Below are positions 17,550 to 26,661 of a DNA stretch of 64,000 bases, in pieces; position 1 is the stretch's first letter, and each line of letters begins with the position of its first letter. The notes beneath the pieces were generated by a model, which did no database searches, was not told the origin of the DNA, and worked only from the letters and a program-made list of their open reading frames with translations. Where the stretch lies: NCBI RefSeq assembly GCF_000591415.1, contig NZ_JEMF01000025.1:62001-126000 (forward strand), read 5' to 3'. A program made the position numbers and the translations under genes. The DNA comes from Cobetia crustatorum (GTDB lineage Bacteria > Pseudomonadota > Gammaproteobacteria > Pseudomonadales > Halomonadaceae).

Positions 17550-18245
17550 CTACTCGCCAGCCTTCTGTGTAGTCGTTCTTGGACTACTGTGCAGAGCAAT
17601 GACATCCAACCGTAAACCAATCGGGAATTTATTGGCGTTCAGGCCTACATCACGTGGTGCGATGGGCGGCGGCCCCTTGAGAGTCATGCTGATACTGCCA
17701 TCGCTGGCGATCAGGCGTTCAGGAATATCGACCTCAAAACGCTCTTTGCTACCGCCGACAGGCCAATGCGTCAATAAGGTGCCATTGACCACCACCTGCA
17801 CCGGTAATGGCTCGGCGTTATCCGGATAACGCGAGAGGTCCATGCCGACCACCACTGGCTGATGGAGACCCGGCGCGACCTTCAACCGCAGCGTCACCTC
17901 CGCCAGCCGAGCACTGACCGCCTGATCCTCCTTGGGTGAATAGAAACCGGCCCATAGCACGCCGCAGTTACCCAGCACCTCCCCCTTGCGAACGGCATAG
18001 GTATTGCCCATTTCAATTACCGGCACCTCGCCTATAGGCCGATAACAGGTTGTCGCGTGATCAATGAAGTAGCGTCGATAGTGGTCATCCACCTGCGGAT
18101 CACGCGCCAGCCATAGCATCGACAATTCGAACGCCAGCACGATGGCAGTCATCAGCAATAGCCACGGGCGCTGACGGTGAGCGATACGCGGCGCAGCATA
18201 GAGCGCCTCGGCGCCTTGCTCAGACAAGCCAGAATGCTGCGTCAT
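17550..18245 (-). CDS. Hypothetical membrane-anchored protein of the gtr cluster
   Basis: A 231-residue protein with no family I recognise. The start at 18245 (MTQHSGLSEQ) lies inside the end of the PIG-V-like gene, a 26-bp overlap that indicates co-translation; the upstream open frame is an overlap artefact. One hydrophobic segment lies near residues 28-46 (WLLLMTAIVLAFELSMLWL). A probably periplasmic beta-rich domain follows, with VTLRLKVAPGLHQPVVVGMD and FEVDIPERLIASDGSISM, reminiscent of a carbohydrate-binding or jelly-roll fold, though this is only impression. It could assist the membrane transferase encoded upstream. Confidence 0.65.
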   Translation of the reverse strand: MTQHSGLSEQGAEALYAAPRIAHRQRPWLLLMTAIVLAFELSMLWLARDPQVDDHYRRYFIDHATTCYRPIGEVPVIEMGNTYAVRKGEVLGNCGVLWAGFYSPKEDQAVSARLAEVTLRLKVAPGLHQPVVVGMDLSRYPDNAEPLPVQVVVNGTLLTHWPVGGSKERFEVDIPERLIASDGSISMTLKGPPPIAPRDVGLNANKFPIGLRLDVIALHSSPRTTTQKAGE

Positions 18246-19419
18246 ACCAGTTCTCCACCAGCCACAGATTAAATATCGCGCCCAGAGCCACCAGCATCCA
18301 CGCCAATGAACGTGGCACACGTGACAGCAGGTCATGCAGCGCCAGCACAAACACCGGCATGCCAATCATATAGCGGGGAATTGCATCAAGGCCGGTCGCT
18401 AGCGGCACAAACAGCGTGAAGCCCGCAAGACCCATCTCCAGCCAGCGACGCTGCACACCCAGCCAAGCCATCAGGCCGATGCCGACCAGCGCCATGCTGG
18501 CCTGCCAGGCGGGACGGAGTGTTTCCGGTGCAGTCAGCCAATAACTCAGCCCTTCAATGAGGTTCACGAAAGGGTTGCCCATCTCGCGGCCCCACGAAAT
18601 CTGCACATGACTGAACGCCAAGGCATCGCCAGTCTGGTAATAGAGCACTGCCATGAACAGAAACAGCCCCAGTGGCCCCATCACGCCAATCAGCAGCCAG
18701 TCTGGACGGCGCCATAATTCGACAAACGCGAATAACCGCAAGCGAACCAGCAGTTCGATACCCATCGCGATCACCCAGAACACTCCCGTTGCGCGCGTCA
18801 GCGACAACAGAAGTGTCCACAGCATCACGCGACCTGTGCGCTGACAGCGCCAATCGATCAATGAGGCAAAACACAGTAGCCAGAACAGCGTCTCTGAATA
18901 GACAGCACTGAAGTAAAAGCTGTAAGGCATGCTGGCCGTCAGCCACACAAACAGCTGCATTGATGCGCCGGGCCGCGTGATCGCCAGGTAACGACACCCC
19001 AGACCCAGCGCCACGACCAGCAGCGCATTGCTCAGTAATACGCCCGTCAGATCCGGATTGAGCTGCCCGCCCAGCGTCACTAGCCACAATAGCGCGGGAT
19101 AAAGAGGGAAGAAGGCCCAATTGCCGGCATCACCATCGCTCAGCCCCTGTGCCTGAATATCATAACCACGCGTCATGATGCCTTTGAACCAGCTACCGTC
19201 GAACTGCGCCATCGCATGCAGATAACTCTGATCACCGTAAACTGCGATCGCTAGCCACACACCGCGCGTGACGACCAGCGCCAACAGAATATGTAGCCAG
19301 GGAATACGCGCAGCCTTGGCCCGTGATAACGCCTCTTGTGGTGTGGGGGTCTGTGTTGCAAAACGCCTCAGACTGCCCGTGAAGACTGTACGACCCGCTG
19401 CGGCCACGGTGTCATTCAT
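18220..19419 (-). CDS. PIG-V-like membrane glycosyltransferase
   Basis: A 399-residue polytopic membrane protein. The start at 19419 (MNDTVAAAGRT) overlaps the GtrA-like stop in ATGA. AQFDGSWFKGIMTRGYD after the first helix and NWAFFPLYPALLWLV are typical of the PIG-V/mannosyltransferase-related GT-C family (WDG-WY---A--GY and AFFPLYP motifs). Such enzymes use polyprenyl-phosphate sugars at the outer face of the membrane. In this operon GtrB would make the lipid-linked sugar, GtrA would flip it, and this protein would transfer it to an unknown acceptor, so it would take the place of the serotype-specific Gtr. Confidence 0.75.
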   Translation of the reverse strand: MNDTVAAAGRTVFTGSLRRFATQTPTPQEALSRAKAARIPWLHILLALVVTRGVWLAIAVYGDQSYLHAMAQFDGSWFKGIMTRGYDIQAQGLSDGDAGNWAFFPLYPALLWLVTLGGQLNPDLTGVLLSNALLVVALGLGCRYLAITRPGASMQLFVWLTASMPYSFYFSAVYSETLFWLLCFASLIDWRCQRTGRVMLWTLLLSLTRATGVFWVIAMGIELLVRLRLFAFVELWRRPDWLLIGVMGPLGLFLFMAVLYYQTGDALAFSHVQISWGREMGNPFVNLIEGLSYWLTAPETLRPAWQASMALVGIGLMAWLGVQRRWLEMGLAGFTLFVPLATGLDAIPRYMIGMPVFVLALHDLLSRVPRSLAWMLVALGAIFNLWLVENWYDAAFWLV

Positions 19420-19877
19420 GCATGCTCTTCCTTGAAAGCCCACAGCCTTGAGGCCATATAGGTCACGATCGGGACTGACAATGTGGCAATCGCAATGGCC
19501 AGAAAGCCCGAGAGATCAAGACCACGCATCAGCACCGCCAGCAAGCCATTGTTAAGCGCGAAACCACCTGCCGCCACCAGCGCAAACCGCCAGGCACTCC
19601 CCTGTCGCTTGAAGGTCAGCCGTCGATGGCCGATCAACGAGACCTGAAAGGCGATACAGAAGGCGACGATGTTGGCGATGAATTCATTCAGCCCCGGCCA
19701 CAACGCCAACATGGTGGCAGCGACCGCCAGATGGACCCCCGTCGCGGCCAGCCCTACCAAGCCGAAGCGCGTTGCAGTGCCTGCTTCTTGCTTGGCACGC
19801 TGTCCGACGTGCGGAGCCGAGCTTGAAGATGCACTTGAGATTGAACCCACGCCGTCTGATTTCTGCCCCCTATCCAT
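19416..19877 (-). CDS. GtrA-like flippase for polyprenyl-phosphate sugar
   Basis: A 153-residue protein with four hydrophobic segments, as expected for GtrA (PF04138). Seen motifs are FGLVGLAATGVHLAVA, FCIAFQVSLIGHRRLTFKR and VAAGGFALNNGLLAVLM. The start at 19877 has AGGA seven bases before it; the frame also has an ATG at 19931 inside the GtrB-like gene. The N-terminal 40 residues are polar and serine-rich, unusual for the family. GtrA flips bactoprenol-linked glucose to the periplasm. It lies between the GtrB-like and PIG-V-like genes with overlaps, so all four genes form one operon. Confidence 0.82.
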   Translation of the reverse strand: MDRGQKSDGVGSISSASSSSAPHVGQRAKQEAGTATRFGLVGLAATGVHLAVAATMLALWPGLNEFIANIVAFCIAFQVSLIGHRRLTFKRQGSAWRFALVAAGGFALNNGLLAVLMRGLDLSGFLAIAIATLSVPIVTYMASRLWAFKEEHA

Positions 19878-19899
19878 TTTCTCATCCTGGGTATTGTGC

Positions 19900-21015
19900 T
19901 CAGCGCTCACGTTGCACACCTCGTACAACACGGGCGGTGCTCAAACCACTATCGAGCCCACGGTCTACCGAGCTCGTTGACGGCGGACTGTCATGCAGGC
20001 TGTCGTGATCAATCAAATAGAGCGGCCGCTGTTTCGTTTCCATGAACAATCTGCCCAGATATTCGCCGAGCACGCCGATGGAGATCAGCTGCATGCCACC
20101 AAAGAAAAGTACCGCCACCATCAATGACGCATAACCCGGCGCATCGATGCCGAAGAAGACGGTCTTGCTGATAATGACGAGAATATAGAGGAAGGCCAGT
20201 GCTGCAACGCCCACGCCCAGGTAGGTCCAGACACGTAACGGCCAGGTGGAGAAACTCACCACACCATCGAGAGCGAAGTTCCACAGTTTCCAATAATTGA
20301 ACTTGGTAACGCCCGCCGTACGCCCCGGGCGCTGGTAGGTCACACCGACAGAGCGGTAGCCTGGCCAAGAGAACAGCCCTTTCATGAAGCGGTTCCGCTC
20401 CGGCAAGCGGCGTAGCGCTTCAACGACTCGTCGATCCAGCAGACGGAAGTCACCCGCATCACGCGGAATTTCGGTGTAGGTCACACGGTTGAAGACGCGA
20501 TAGAACAGACCCGCCGTCTGACGCTTGGTCGCCGTATCTTCATTGCGGGCTGCTCGGACGCCATAAACCATGTCATAGCCGGCCTGCCATTGAGTAATGA
20601 AGTCGAGAATCACTTCGGGCGGGTCCTGTAAATCAACATCCATTGGCACGACAGCATCACCGCGTGCCTGCTCGATACCGGCGCTCATCGCAGCTTCTTT
20701 ACCGAAGTTACGTGTCAAACTCAGATAACGTACGCGTGAGTCGCTCGCGGCGGCGGCCTCCAGGCAGGTCAGAGTGCCATCGTTGGAGCCGTCATCGACG
20801 AACAGGATTTCCAGGTGCGGCACCTTGTCACCAAGGGTTTCCTCGATCGCCTCCAGAAACAAGCTAATCGTGTCTTCTTCGTTCATCACCGGCACCACCA
20901 GCGACAGCATCCAATCCCCTGACTGACGACGTGTCATGTCACGAGGAATATACGTTGCAGATGCTGTCCGATCATTATCAGTCTGTGCACGGGGCGAATC
21001 AGTGGGAGATCGCAT
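19900..21015 (-). CDS. GtrB-like polyprenyl-phosphate glycosyltransferase (GT2)
   Basis: A 371-residue enzyme. The start at 21015 is chosen because GGAGGAG sits six bases upstream; two earlier ATGs in frame lack a site. An N-terminal polar tail of about 35 residues precedes the GT2 domain: SLVVPVMNEEDTI, EILFVDDGSNDGT, SLTRNFGKEAAMSAG and the metal-binding DVDLQDPPEVI. DAGDFRLLDRRVVEALR and RNRFMKGLFSWPGY follow. Two C-terminal membrane helices anchor it, as in GtrB/ArnC/Dpm1. It transfers a hexose from the nucleotide sugar to undecaprenyl phosphate on the cytoplasmic face. It is first in the operon. Confidence 0.92.
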   Translation of the reverse strand: MRSPTDSPRAQTDNDRTASATYIPRDMTRRQSGDWMLSLVVPVMNEEDTISLFLEAIEETLGDKVPHLEILFVDDGSNDGTLTCLEAAAASDSRVRYLSLTRNFGKEAAMSAGIEQARGDAVVPMDVDLQDPPEVILDFITQWQAGYDMVYGVRAARNEDTATKRQTAGLFYRVFNRVTYTEIPRDAGDFRLLDRRVVEALRRLPERNRFMKGLFSWPGYRSVGVTYQRPGRTAGVTKFNYWKLWNFALDGVVSFSTWPLRVWTYLGVGVAALAFLYILVIISKTVFFGIDAPGYASLMVAVLFFGGMQLISIGVLGEYLGRLFMETKQRPLYLIDHDSLHDSPPSTSSVDRGLDSGLSTARVVRGVQRER

Positions 21016-21505
21016 ATCTTTCTCCTCCATAAAAGAGACCCGAATAAAGCCCAAAAGGTCTGCTTCACTACAAGGGTGATTGACCCATGATATATCGCTC
21101 TCAGCACGGATCAGGCGTTAACGAACCACTATTTCCAGTCTCTCTCGAAGGCGCCTCTTCTCAGTCTCTATTGGCAGATTATCTACGCAGCCACCGTCCA
21201 CACCCCCTGCATCGAGCTCGCGCTCATTCAATAAAGTTTGATCAGTAAAGACATGCCATAAAAAAGCGCGTCATGAAAGATGCCTGCCAGAGGTATTGCC
21301 ATCAATCTGACAAAGAGGTTGCTATCAAAAGGTGGGGACGCCCCCCGTAATTACAATGTCAGCTGCATCGCATGACCGCATTGTCATCAGCAGGGATGGC
21401 ACATAAACCACAGGCGTTATAGGGCGAGAGATCAGTTCAAGTAAAGCGATATTTATACTTTGGCAGTAGCGAGCAGGCAGACCACTGACAGTAAACAGCA
21501 GAGAC
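21016..21505. other. Intergenic region upstream of the gtr operon
   Basis: About 490 bp between the gtrB-like start and the terminator of the cyd operon. I see no convincing gene, RNA or repeat. It must carry the promoter of the glycan operon. Confidence 0.45.
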
Positions 21506-21536
21506 ACAAAGGGCCATCACATGGACGGCCCTTTGT
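21506..21536. terminator. Terminator of the cyd operon
   Basis: ACAAAGGGCC pairs perfectly with GGCCCTTTGT across an 11-base loop, about 70 bp after the ybgE stop on the minus strand. Confidence 0.75.
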
Positions 21537-21602
21537 ATCTCCAAGGGAATACGAGCGAGCTGTCACATCAATGTTCCACATTCAGCAAGGATGTGACGTG
21601 TA

Positions 21603-21905
21603 TCAGCTCATGCTGAGTGCAATCAGCGTGATGATGAGCAGGCACCAACTCAGTGGAGCCCCCAGCAACCAGGCGCGATGCGGATGATGAGGCACCAGCC
21701 CGACACCATGCGTGAAGCCAGCGCCCAGCCCCCATAACGCTATCAGTAGCATCACGTAGCGCGGCCCGGTCGCCATTGAGGCGATGGCATCGGGGCCTAG
21801 TAACATCCAGACCGCGACGAGCGAGGCCAGTATCAGCGAGGCTAGATGCGCCGGGCGTGTACGGCTCCAGGCCGGAGGGCGTGATTCATACCAGGGTCGT
21901 GACAT
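21603..21905 (-). CDS. ybgE: Cyd operon protein YbgE
   Basis: A 100-residue membrane protein, the usual YbgE size (97 in E. coli). The start at 21905 (MSRPWYESRPPAW) has AGGGAGAG six bases upstream; the longer open frame lacks a site. Three hydrophobic segments and VMLLIALWGLGAGFTHGVGL, with the histidine-containing GFTHGVG turn, match the family. Its function is unknown; it is co-transcribed with cytochrome bd genes in many proteobacteria. It is the last gene of cydABX-ybgE. Confidence 0.85.
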   Translation of the reverse strand: MSRPWYESRPPAWSRTRPAHLASLILASLVAVWMLLGPDAIASMATGPRYVMLLIALWGLGAGFTHGVGLVPHHPHRAWLLGAPLSWCLLIITLIALSMS

Positions 21906-22007
21906 CGTACGCTCTCCCTTGTCTTGTGGCCGAGTCACCGCAAAGCGGTGATCAGCATGACGGCGGCATGCCCTCTTCTTCAAGCATGCCGCTAGACGAC
22001 ATGTTAC

Positions 22008-22109
22008 TCAATCATCGTCAAAGGTATGGGTCTGCTCAAGCCATAATGCATTGATGATGCCCGCAAAGCAGGCCAGCAGTACACCGAGAATCCAGGCGAA
22101 ATACCACAT
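22008..22109 (-). CDS. cydX: Cytochrome bd oxidase small subunit CydX
   Basis: A 33-residue single-helix protein, easily missed by automatic annotation. It starts MWYFAWILGVLLACFAGI, continues INALWLEQ, and ends in an acidic tail (FDDD). This is the canonical CydX sequence and is close to the E. coli protein (37 residues). GGGAGG lies upstream of the ATG at 22109. CydX binds CydA and stabilises the haems of cytochrome bd-I. It sits between cydB and ybgE on the same strand. Confidence 0.95.
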   Translation of the reverse strand: MWYFAWILGVLLACFAGIINALWLEQTHTFDDD

Positions 22110-22236
22110 GATCGTTGCCTCCCGGCGAGGGAACTGCCCTCGCCTGTTACCTGTCAGGATGTTTTCTCGTGCCTGGCAGCCCCGTCAAGGGCTGCCAGCT
22201 GAGAGTGGCTCAGTGTTCAACTCGAGCGACAACGGC

Positions 22237-23370
22237 TCAATAAAGGCTATGCCCGCTCGAGTCGATATGATCGACCGTCACACGACGCCACATCTTCACG
22301 TAGCACCAGGTGGTATAGAGGATGATGGTCGGCACCATCACCACCCCTGCTACGGTGACGATGGAGAGTGTCAGCTCGCTGGAGACCGCATCCCACAGCG
22401 TAAGGCTGGCCTCTCCCATGCGCGAGGACGGCACGATGAACGGGAACATGCTGATGCCTGCAGTGGCCACGACGCCACCAGTGCCCAGGGAGCTTGCCGT
22501 AAAGGCTGCGCCGCCCTTGCGCTTGGCTGCCAGCAGCATCGCTGCCAGTACGCCCACGACGGCACTGGCAGGTGCCAGCAGTGTCAGCGGCTCTTTGCTG
22601 TAAACGTCCAGCCAGCTACCCGGCCCGACCTGCTTATCGAGCAACTGGAGTGCGCTACCGGTATCGCCCATCTGCTCGATTCCGTAGCCCATGCCTGACA
22701 ACCACACCCACAGACCGCCCAGCCCGAACAGGCCCAGTGTCAACAGTCCCAATGGCTGCACCAGACGCGCACTGCGTGCCGCGATGACATCATCGGCGCG
22801 TGCGACCAGCCAGGTACCACCATGCAGCATCACCATGCTGATCGACAGCGCAGCACATAGCAGTGCGAACGGATTGAACAAGCCCAGATAACTTCCGGTA
22901 TAGCTGGCACGCATATACTGATCGACTTCCAGCGGAATACCCTGCAACAGGTTGCCGAAGATGAGTCCAAAGAACATGGTCGGAATCAAGCTACCCGCCA
23001 CGATGCCGCGGTCCCACCAAGCGCGCCACTGGGTGCTCTCGAGCTTGGAGCGATAGTCAAAGCCCAGCGGGCGGAAGAACAGTGAGAATAGAATGGTCAG
23101 CATCGCGAAATAGAAGCTGGAGAATACAGCGCCGTACACCACCGGCCAGACGGCGAACACTGCCCCGATGGCTGTCACCAACCAGACCTGGTTGCCATCC
23201 CAATGCGGCGCAAGCGTATTGATCACCACACGGCGCTCACTGTCACTGCGGCTGACCAACGGCATCAGCATCGCTGCGCCCATGTCCATGCCATCGGTGA
23301 TGACAAAGCCGATCAGCAGCAGGCCTACCGCCACCCACCAGAACAGCTTGAGGATTTCATAATCCCACAT
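22237..23370 (-). CDS. cydB: Cytochrome bd ubiquinol oxidase subunit II CydB
   Basis: A 377-residue membrane protein (379 in E. coli) starting MWDYEILKLFWWVAVGLLL, with GFVITDGMDMGAAMLMPLV, the conserved proton-channel aspartates. NTLAPHWDGNQVWLV and the C-terminal MFPFIVPSS follow, also family signatures. With CydA it forms the high-affinity quinol oxidase of the inner membrane, used at low oxygen or under stress. Six bases separate it from cydA. Confidence 0.97.
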   Translation of the reverse strand: MWDYEILKLFWWVAVGLLLIGFVITDGMDMGAAMLMPLVSRSDSERRVVINTLAPHWDGNQVWLVTAIGAVFAVWPVVYGAVFSSFYFAMLTILFSLFFRPLGFDYRSKLESTQWRAWWDRGIVAGSLIPTMFFGLIFGNLLQGIPLEVDQYMRASYTGSYLGLFNPFALLCAALSISMVMLHGGTWLVARADDVIAARSARLVQPLGLLTLGLFGLGGLWVWLSGMGYGIEQMGDTGSALQLLDKQVGPGSWLDVYSKEPLTLLAPASAVVGVLAAMLLAAKRKGGAAFTASSLGTGGVVATAGISMFPFIVPSSRMGEASLTLWDAVSSELTLSIVTVAGVVMVPTIILYTTWCYVKMWRRVTVDHIDSSGHSLY

Positions 23371-23376
23371 GGTCCA

Positions 23377-24993
23377 TTACTCCTTGAATGACGGCGAAGG
23401 ATTGAGAGACATGCCATCATCTTCCGCCACGGCACCGTTGCTCATGCCATCGCGCTCGAAGTGATAGCGACCGGTATGCAGCGAGGACGGTCCCTTGCGT
23501 GCGAAGTGGAACATCAGCCACATCTCGATCACGAAGAACACGCTATAGAAGACGATGAAGCCCCCGATGGACCACCACAGGTCAGACTCTTCCAGACTGG
23601 AAGCTGCCATGAAGGTCGGCAGGATTTCCCCGACTGCCCACGGCTGACGGCCAAACTCCGCGACGAACCAGCCAGTTTCTGCGGCGATGAACGGCAGCGG
23701 AATCGATAACAGGCAGATCCACAGGAAGGGGCGCACGTCGAATCGGTGCTTGGCGGTCATCCAGACGGCACCGATAAAGATCAACAGCATGGCCATGCCA
23801 CACGCCACCATGATGCGGAAAGAGAAGAATAGCGGCGCGACGGACGGAATGGAGTCATCAGTCGCCTTGTCAATCATCTCAAGTGTCGCATCAGACGGCG
23901 TCTCGACGTAACGCTTGAGCAGCATGCCGTAACCCAGATCATTCTTGACGGCATCGAAGGCTTTACGGGTCGCGATATCATCCTGGCCGCTACGCAGCTG
24001 TTCGAGTAGGTCATAAGCCTTCATGCCATTGATGATACGCACGCGGTGCTCAGCCTTGAGCTCCTTGATTCCCGGTATTTCAGTATCCAGTGAGCGTGTG
24101 CCAATCAACCCCATCACGTACGGGATATGAATGCCGTAGTCGGTGTGCTGGGTCTCCTCATCCGGCAGACCAATCAGCGTGAAGGAGGCAGGTGCTGGCT
24201 CGGTCTCCCACATCGCTTCAATAGCCGCCATCTTGGCCTTCTGCACGTCACCAACCTCGTAACCGGACTCATCGCCCAACACGATGACGGAGGCCACCGA
24301 GAAGAGACCAAAGGCGGCGGCGATGGCGAAGCTGCGCTTGGCAAAGCCGAGATCACGCCCTTTCAGCAGATAGAAGGCGCTGATACCGAGCACGAACATG
24401 GCGCCAGTGACATAGCCTGCTGACACGGTGTGAACGAACTTGGCCTGGGCGACCGGATTGAAGACCACCTCAGAGAAGCTGGTCAGCTCCATGCGCATGG
24501 TTTCGAAGTTGAATTCCGCGCCGACCGGATTCTGCATCCAGCCGTTGGCAATCAAGATCCACAACGCAGAGAAGTTGGAGCCAAATGCGACCAGCCAGGT
24601 CACCAGCAGGTGCTGACGCTTGGTCAGACGGTCCCAGCCGAAGAAGAATAGGCCGACAAAGGTGGATTCCAGGAAGAAGGCCACCAGCCCCTCAATAGCC
24701 AAGGGTGCTCCAAAGATGTCACCTACATAATGCGAGTAGTAAGCCCAGTTGGTACCGAACTGGAACTCCATCGTCAGGCCCGTGGCCACGCCAAGCGCAA
24801 AGTTGATGCCAAATAACTTGCCCCAGAACTTCGTCATGTCCTGATAGACCTGCTTACCGGTCATGACATACAGGGATTCCATGATGGCCAGCAGGAACGC
24901 CATGCCAATGGTCAATGGTACGAACAGGAAGTGATAGAGCACGGTCATGCCAAACTGGAACCGTGACAACTCCACAACGGTATCGGAGATCAT
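23377..24993 (-). CDS. cydA: Cytochrome bd ubiquinol oxidase subunit I CydA
   Basis: A 538-residue membrane protein (522 in E. coli). The first haem ligand is the histidine in FGMTVLYHFLFVPLT. The second lies in KFVHTVSAGYVTGAMFVLG, and the methionine ligand in SFRIMVACGMAMLL. The long Q-loop (about residues 250-385) contains the QLRSGQDDIATRKAF stretch and is of the proteobacterial long type. It oxidises quinol and reduces oxygen without proton pumping. AAGGGG lies six bases before the ATG. It is first in cydABX-ybgE. I see no clear FNR/ANR box upstream. Confidence 0.97.
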   Translation of the reverse strand: MISDTVVELSRFQFGMTVLYHFLFVPLTIGMAFLLAIMESLYVMTGKQVYQDMTKFWGKLFGINFALGVATGLTMEFQFGTNWAYYSHYVGDIFGAPLAIEGLVAFFLESTFVGLFFFGWDRLTKRQHLLVTWLVAFGSNFSALWILIANGWMQNPVGAEFNFETMRMELTSFSEVVFNPVAQAKFVHTVSAGYVTGAMFVLGISAFYLLKGRDLGFAKRSFAIAAAFGLFSVASVIVLGDESGYEVGDVQKAKMAAIEAMWETEPAPASFTLIGLPDEETQHTDYGIHIPYVMGLIGTRSLDTEIPGIKELKAEHRVRIINGMKAYDLLEQLRSGQDDIATRKAFDAVKNDLGYGMLLKRYVETPSDATLEMIDKATDDSIPSVAPLFFSFRIMVACGMAMLLIFIGAVWMTAKHRFDVRPFLWICLLSIPLPFIAAETGWFVAEFGRQPWAVGEILPTFMAASSLEESDLWWSIGGFIVFYSVFFVIEMWLMFHFARKGPSSLHTGRYHFERDGMSNGAVAEDDGMSLNPSPSFKE

Positions 24994-25465
24994 GTCTTAC
25001 CCCTTTGCGATAAGGCGGACGGTCAAACTGCCGTCACTGCATGCGCTTGCCACCGAAGACGGGAGAATGACGTCAGGCCCGTCCCTCGCCGGCAAGCACA
25101 CAGGTGCTAGAACCTTGACCACCATTTTCACCGCTCCTGCGCAGCGCTCCAGATGGCAGGTTGTCGCAGCGAGGGGCGCAGGGAGTGCAGATCTCGCACA
25201 CACAAAGGCCCTGCATGGCCACAGGCCGCATGAATGCTGGCGACCACCCATTTTTTCGACTGGAGACTCGTCGCCCCAGTGATAGTGCGACTGCGACTAT
25301 CGACCACACTCCTGCGTGAGGTTTTACCCGCCAGCAACTCAACTTTGCCCTGCCGCTGACTACCCCTTCTCCAGCAGGCTAACTATGATGACGCTTCATT
25401 GTTGGAGGAGCGCAGGGAATGCCATCCCTCCAACTCATTGTCTTCCTGGCTCGTGAACACTTTCC
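24994..25465. other. Divergent intergenic region cydA / inaA-like
   Basis: About 470 bp. It holds the cydA leader and, at 25401-25434, a hairpin (GTTGGAGG with CCTCCAAC, with GGGA/TCCC inside the loop) in the likely 5' untranslated region of the kinase gene. No gene or clear oxygen-regulator site is visible. Confidence 0.5.
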
Positions 25466-26296
25466 ATGACTCAACTTCCCGCTCTCAGCCCCAGTGCAAA
25501 TGCACCGCGCGGGCATGCCGATTACTGTGAACCTGCGCTTGCCAAGTTGTTGGTACACCATGAGCTCAATAGCTTCGAACGCCTCTGGCAAGTGGCAGCA
25601 GAGGACGTCGATATCCCCAACCGTGAACGCGGTGGCGTCTCGACGGTCTCGCTGCTGACGCTGAAGGATGAAGATGGCCAAACACACCGGCTATACCTCA
25701 AACGTCAAACCAACCACTTGGCACGTAGCATAGTCCGTCCTTGGGGAGAGCCTACCTTTTCACGTGAATGGCGCGCGATTCGCCGCTATCACTCGCTAGG
25801 CATCCCTGCGGTAGAGGCTGGTTGGTACGGTGAGCGCAAGCAGGGTAAGCACTGGCGCGCCATCCTGATCACCTTTGATCTGACCGGTCGCGATGATCTG
25901 GATACTTGGCACGCACGCTGGCCGGAGCTGGATAGCGCGCGTCGCAAGCAAATCATCACTGCCAGTGCTCGCCTGGTGCGTCAGATACATCAGGCCGGGA
26001 TGATGCATGGCTGCCTGTTCCCCAAGCACCTCTTCCTTAATCGCCTGGAAACATCCTCTGATGCCAACCAGCAGATGGACGCCGTGATCATCGACCTCGA
26101 GAAGACGCGGCGTTTCGTGCTGCGCCGCCATGAGTGCCTACGTGACCTCTATGTACTGTGGAGGCGCCTCACACACTGGCAGCAAGACGATTGGCGTCAA
26201 TTTCTGGCGATATATTGCGACACCGCCCCTCAGTCAACAGAGATCAGCCGCTGGCTGAATCAGCTCGAGTTGCGCAGCCAACGCAAGCGTCACTGA
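25466..26296 (+). CDS. InaA-like lipopolysaccharide kinase-family protein
   Basis: A 276-residue protein of the Kdo/WaaP-InaA protein-kinase-like family. LYLKRQTNHLARSIVRP is the ATP-binding lysine region and TFSREWRAIRRYHSLGIPAV the alphaC helix. LVRQIHQAGMMHGCLFPKHL matches the catalytic loop (normally H-D-x(n)-N), and VIIDLEKTRRFV the metal-binding loop. The catalytic aspartate of HRD is replaced by glycine (MHGCL), as in WaaP/InaA relatives. Members phosphorylate LPS heptose or are induced by acid (InaA). There is no good ribosome binding site before the ATG, so the start is less certain. It lies alone between cyd and the OmpW-like genes. Confidence 0.82.
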   Translation: MTQLPALSPSANAPRGHADYCEPALAKLLVHHELNSFERLWQVAAEDVDIPNRERGGVSTVSLLTLKDEDGQTHRLYLKRQTNHLARSIVRPWGEPTFSREWRAIRRYHSLGIPAVEAGWYGERKQGKHWRAILITFDLTGRDDLDTWHARWPELDSARRKQIITASARLVRQIHQAGMMHGCLFPKHLFLNRLETSSDANQQMDAVIIDLEKTRRFVLRRHECLRDLYVLWRRLTHWQQDDWRQFLAIYCDTAPQSTEISRWLNQLELRSQRKRH

Positions 26297-26661
26297 ATCA
26301 GCACCTTGGTGGCGTGAACACACACTGTGTAGTATGCGCTCACGCCACAGACCTCTTAATACCAAGGTCTCATTAACCTGTCAGAAACATGAACACGGAT
26401 GTCTCCCAACAGCGCCATTTGGAGTCTCAGCCTCGAGACATTCACGTTTACTGAAATAATCGGTAACATCCGCTAACAAGACGCTATAAATGTTTTCAAA
26501 CATTGTTCTAAAAAAATGCTTGCCAAACAGAACAGTGTTTCTTATAGTTCGTCTCGTCCCCTGATCGACGCAGCCACGCAGAGTACCCGGCCAAGGCCAT
26601 ACGATAGCGAGGCACTGCTGACAGGAAGCCCACGAGGCTAATGCTTCTAGGAGAATTACAT
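26297..26661. other. Upstream region of the first OmpW-like gene
   Basis: About 365 bp, AT-rich to the right, with a promoter listed separately. No gene is visible. Confidence 0.5.
26520..26548 (+). promoter_or_regulatory. Sigma-70 promoter of OmpW-like gene
   Basis: TTGCCA, a 17-bp spacer and TATAGT. Transcription would start near 26555, giving a leader of about 105 bases before the ATG at 26662. Confidence 0.6.
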
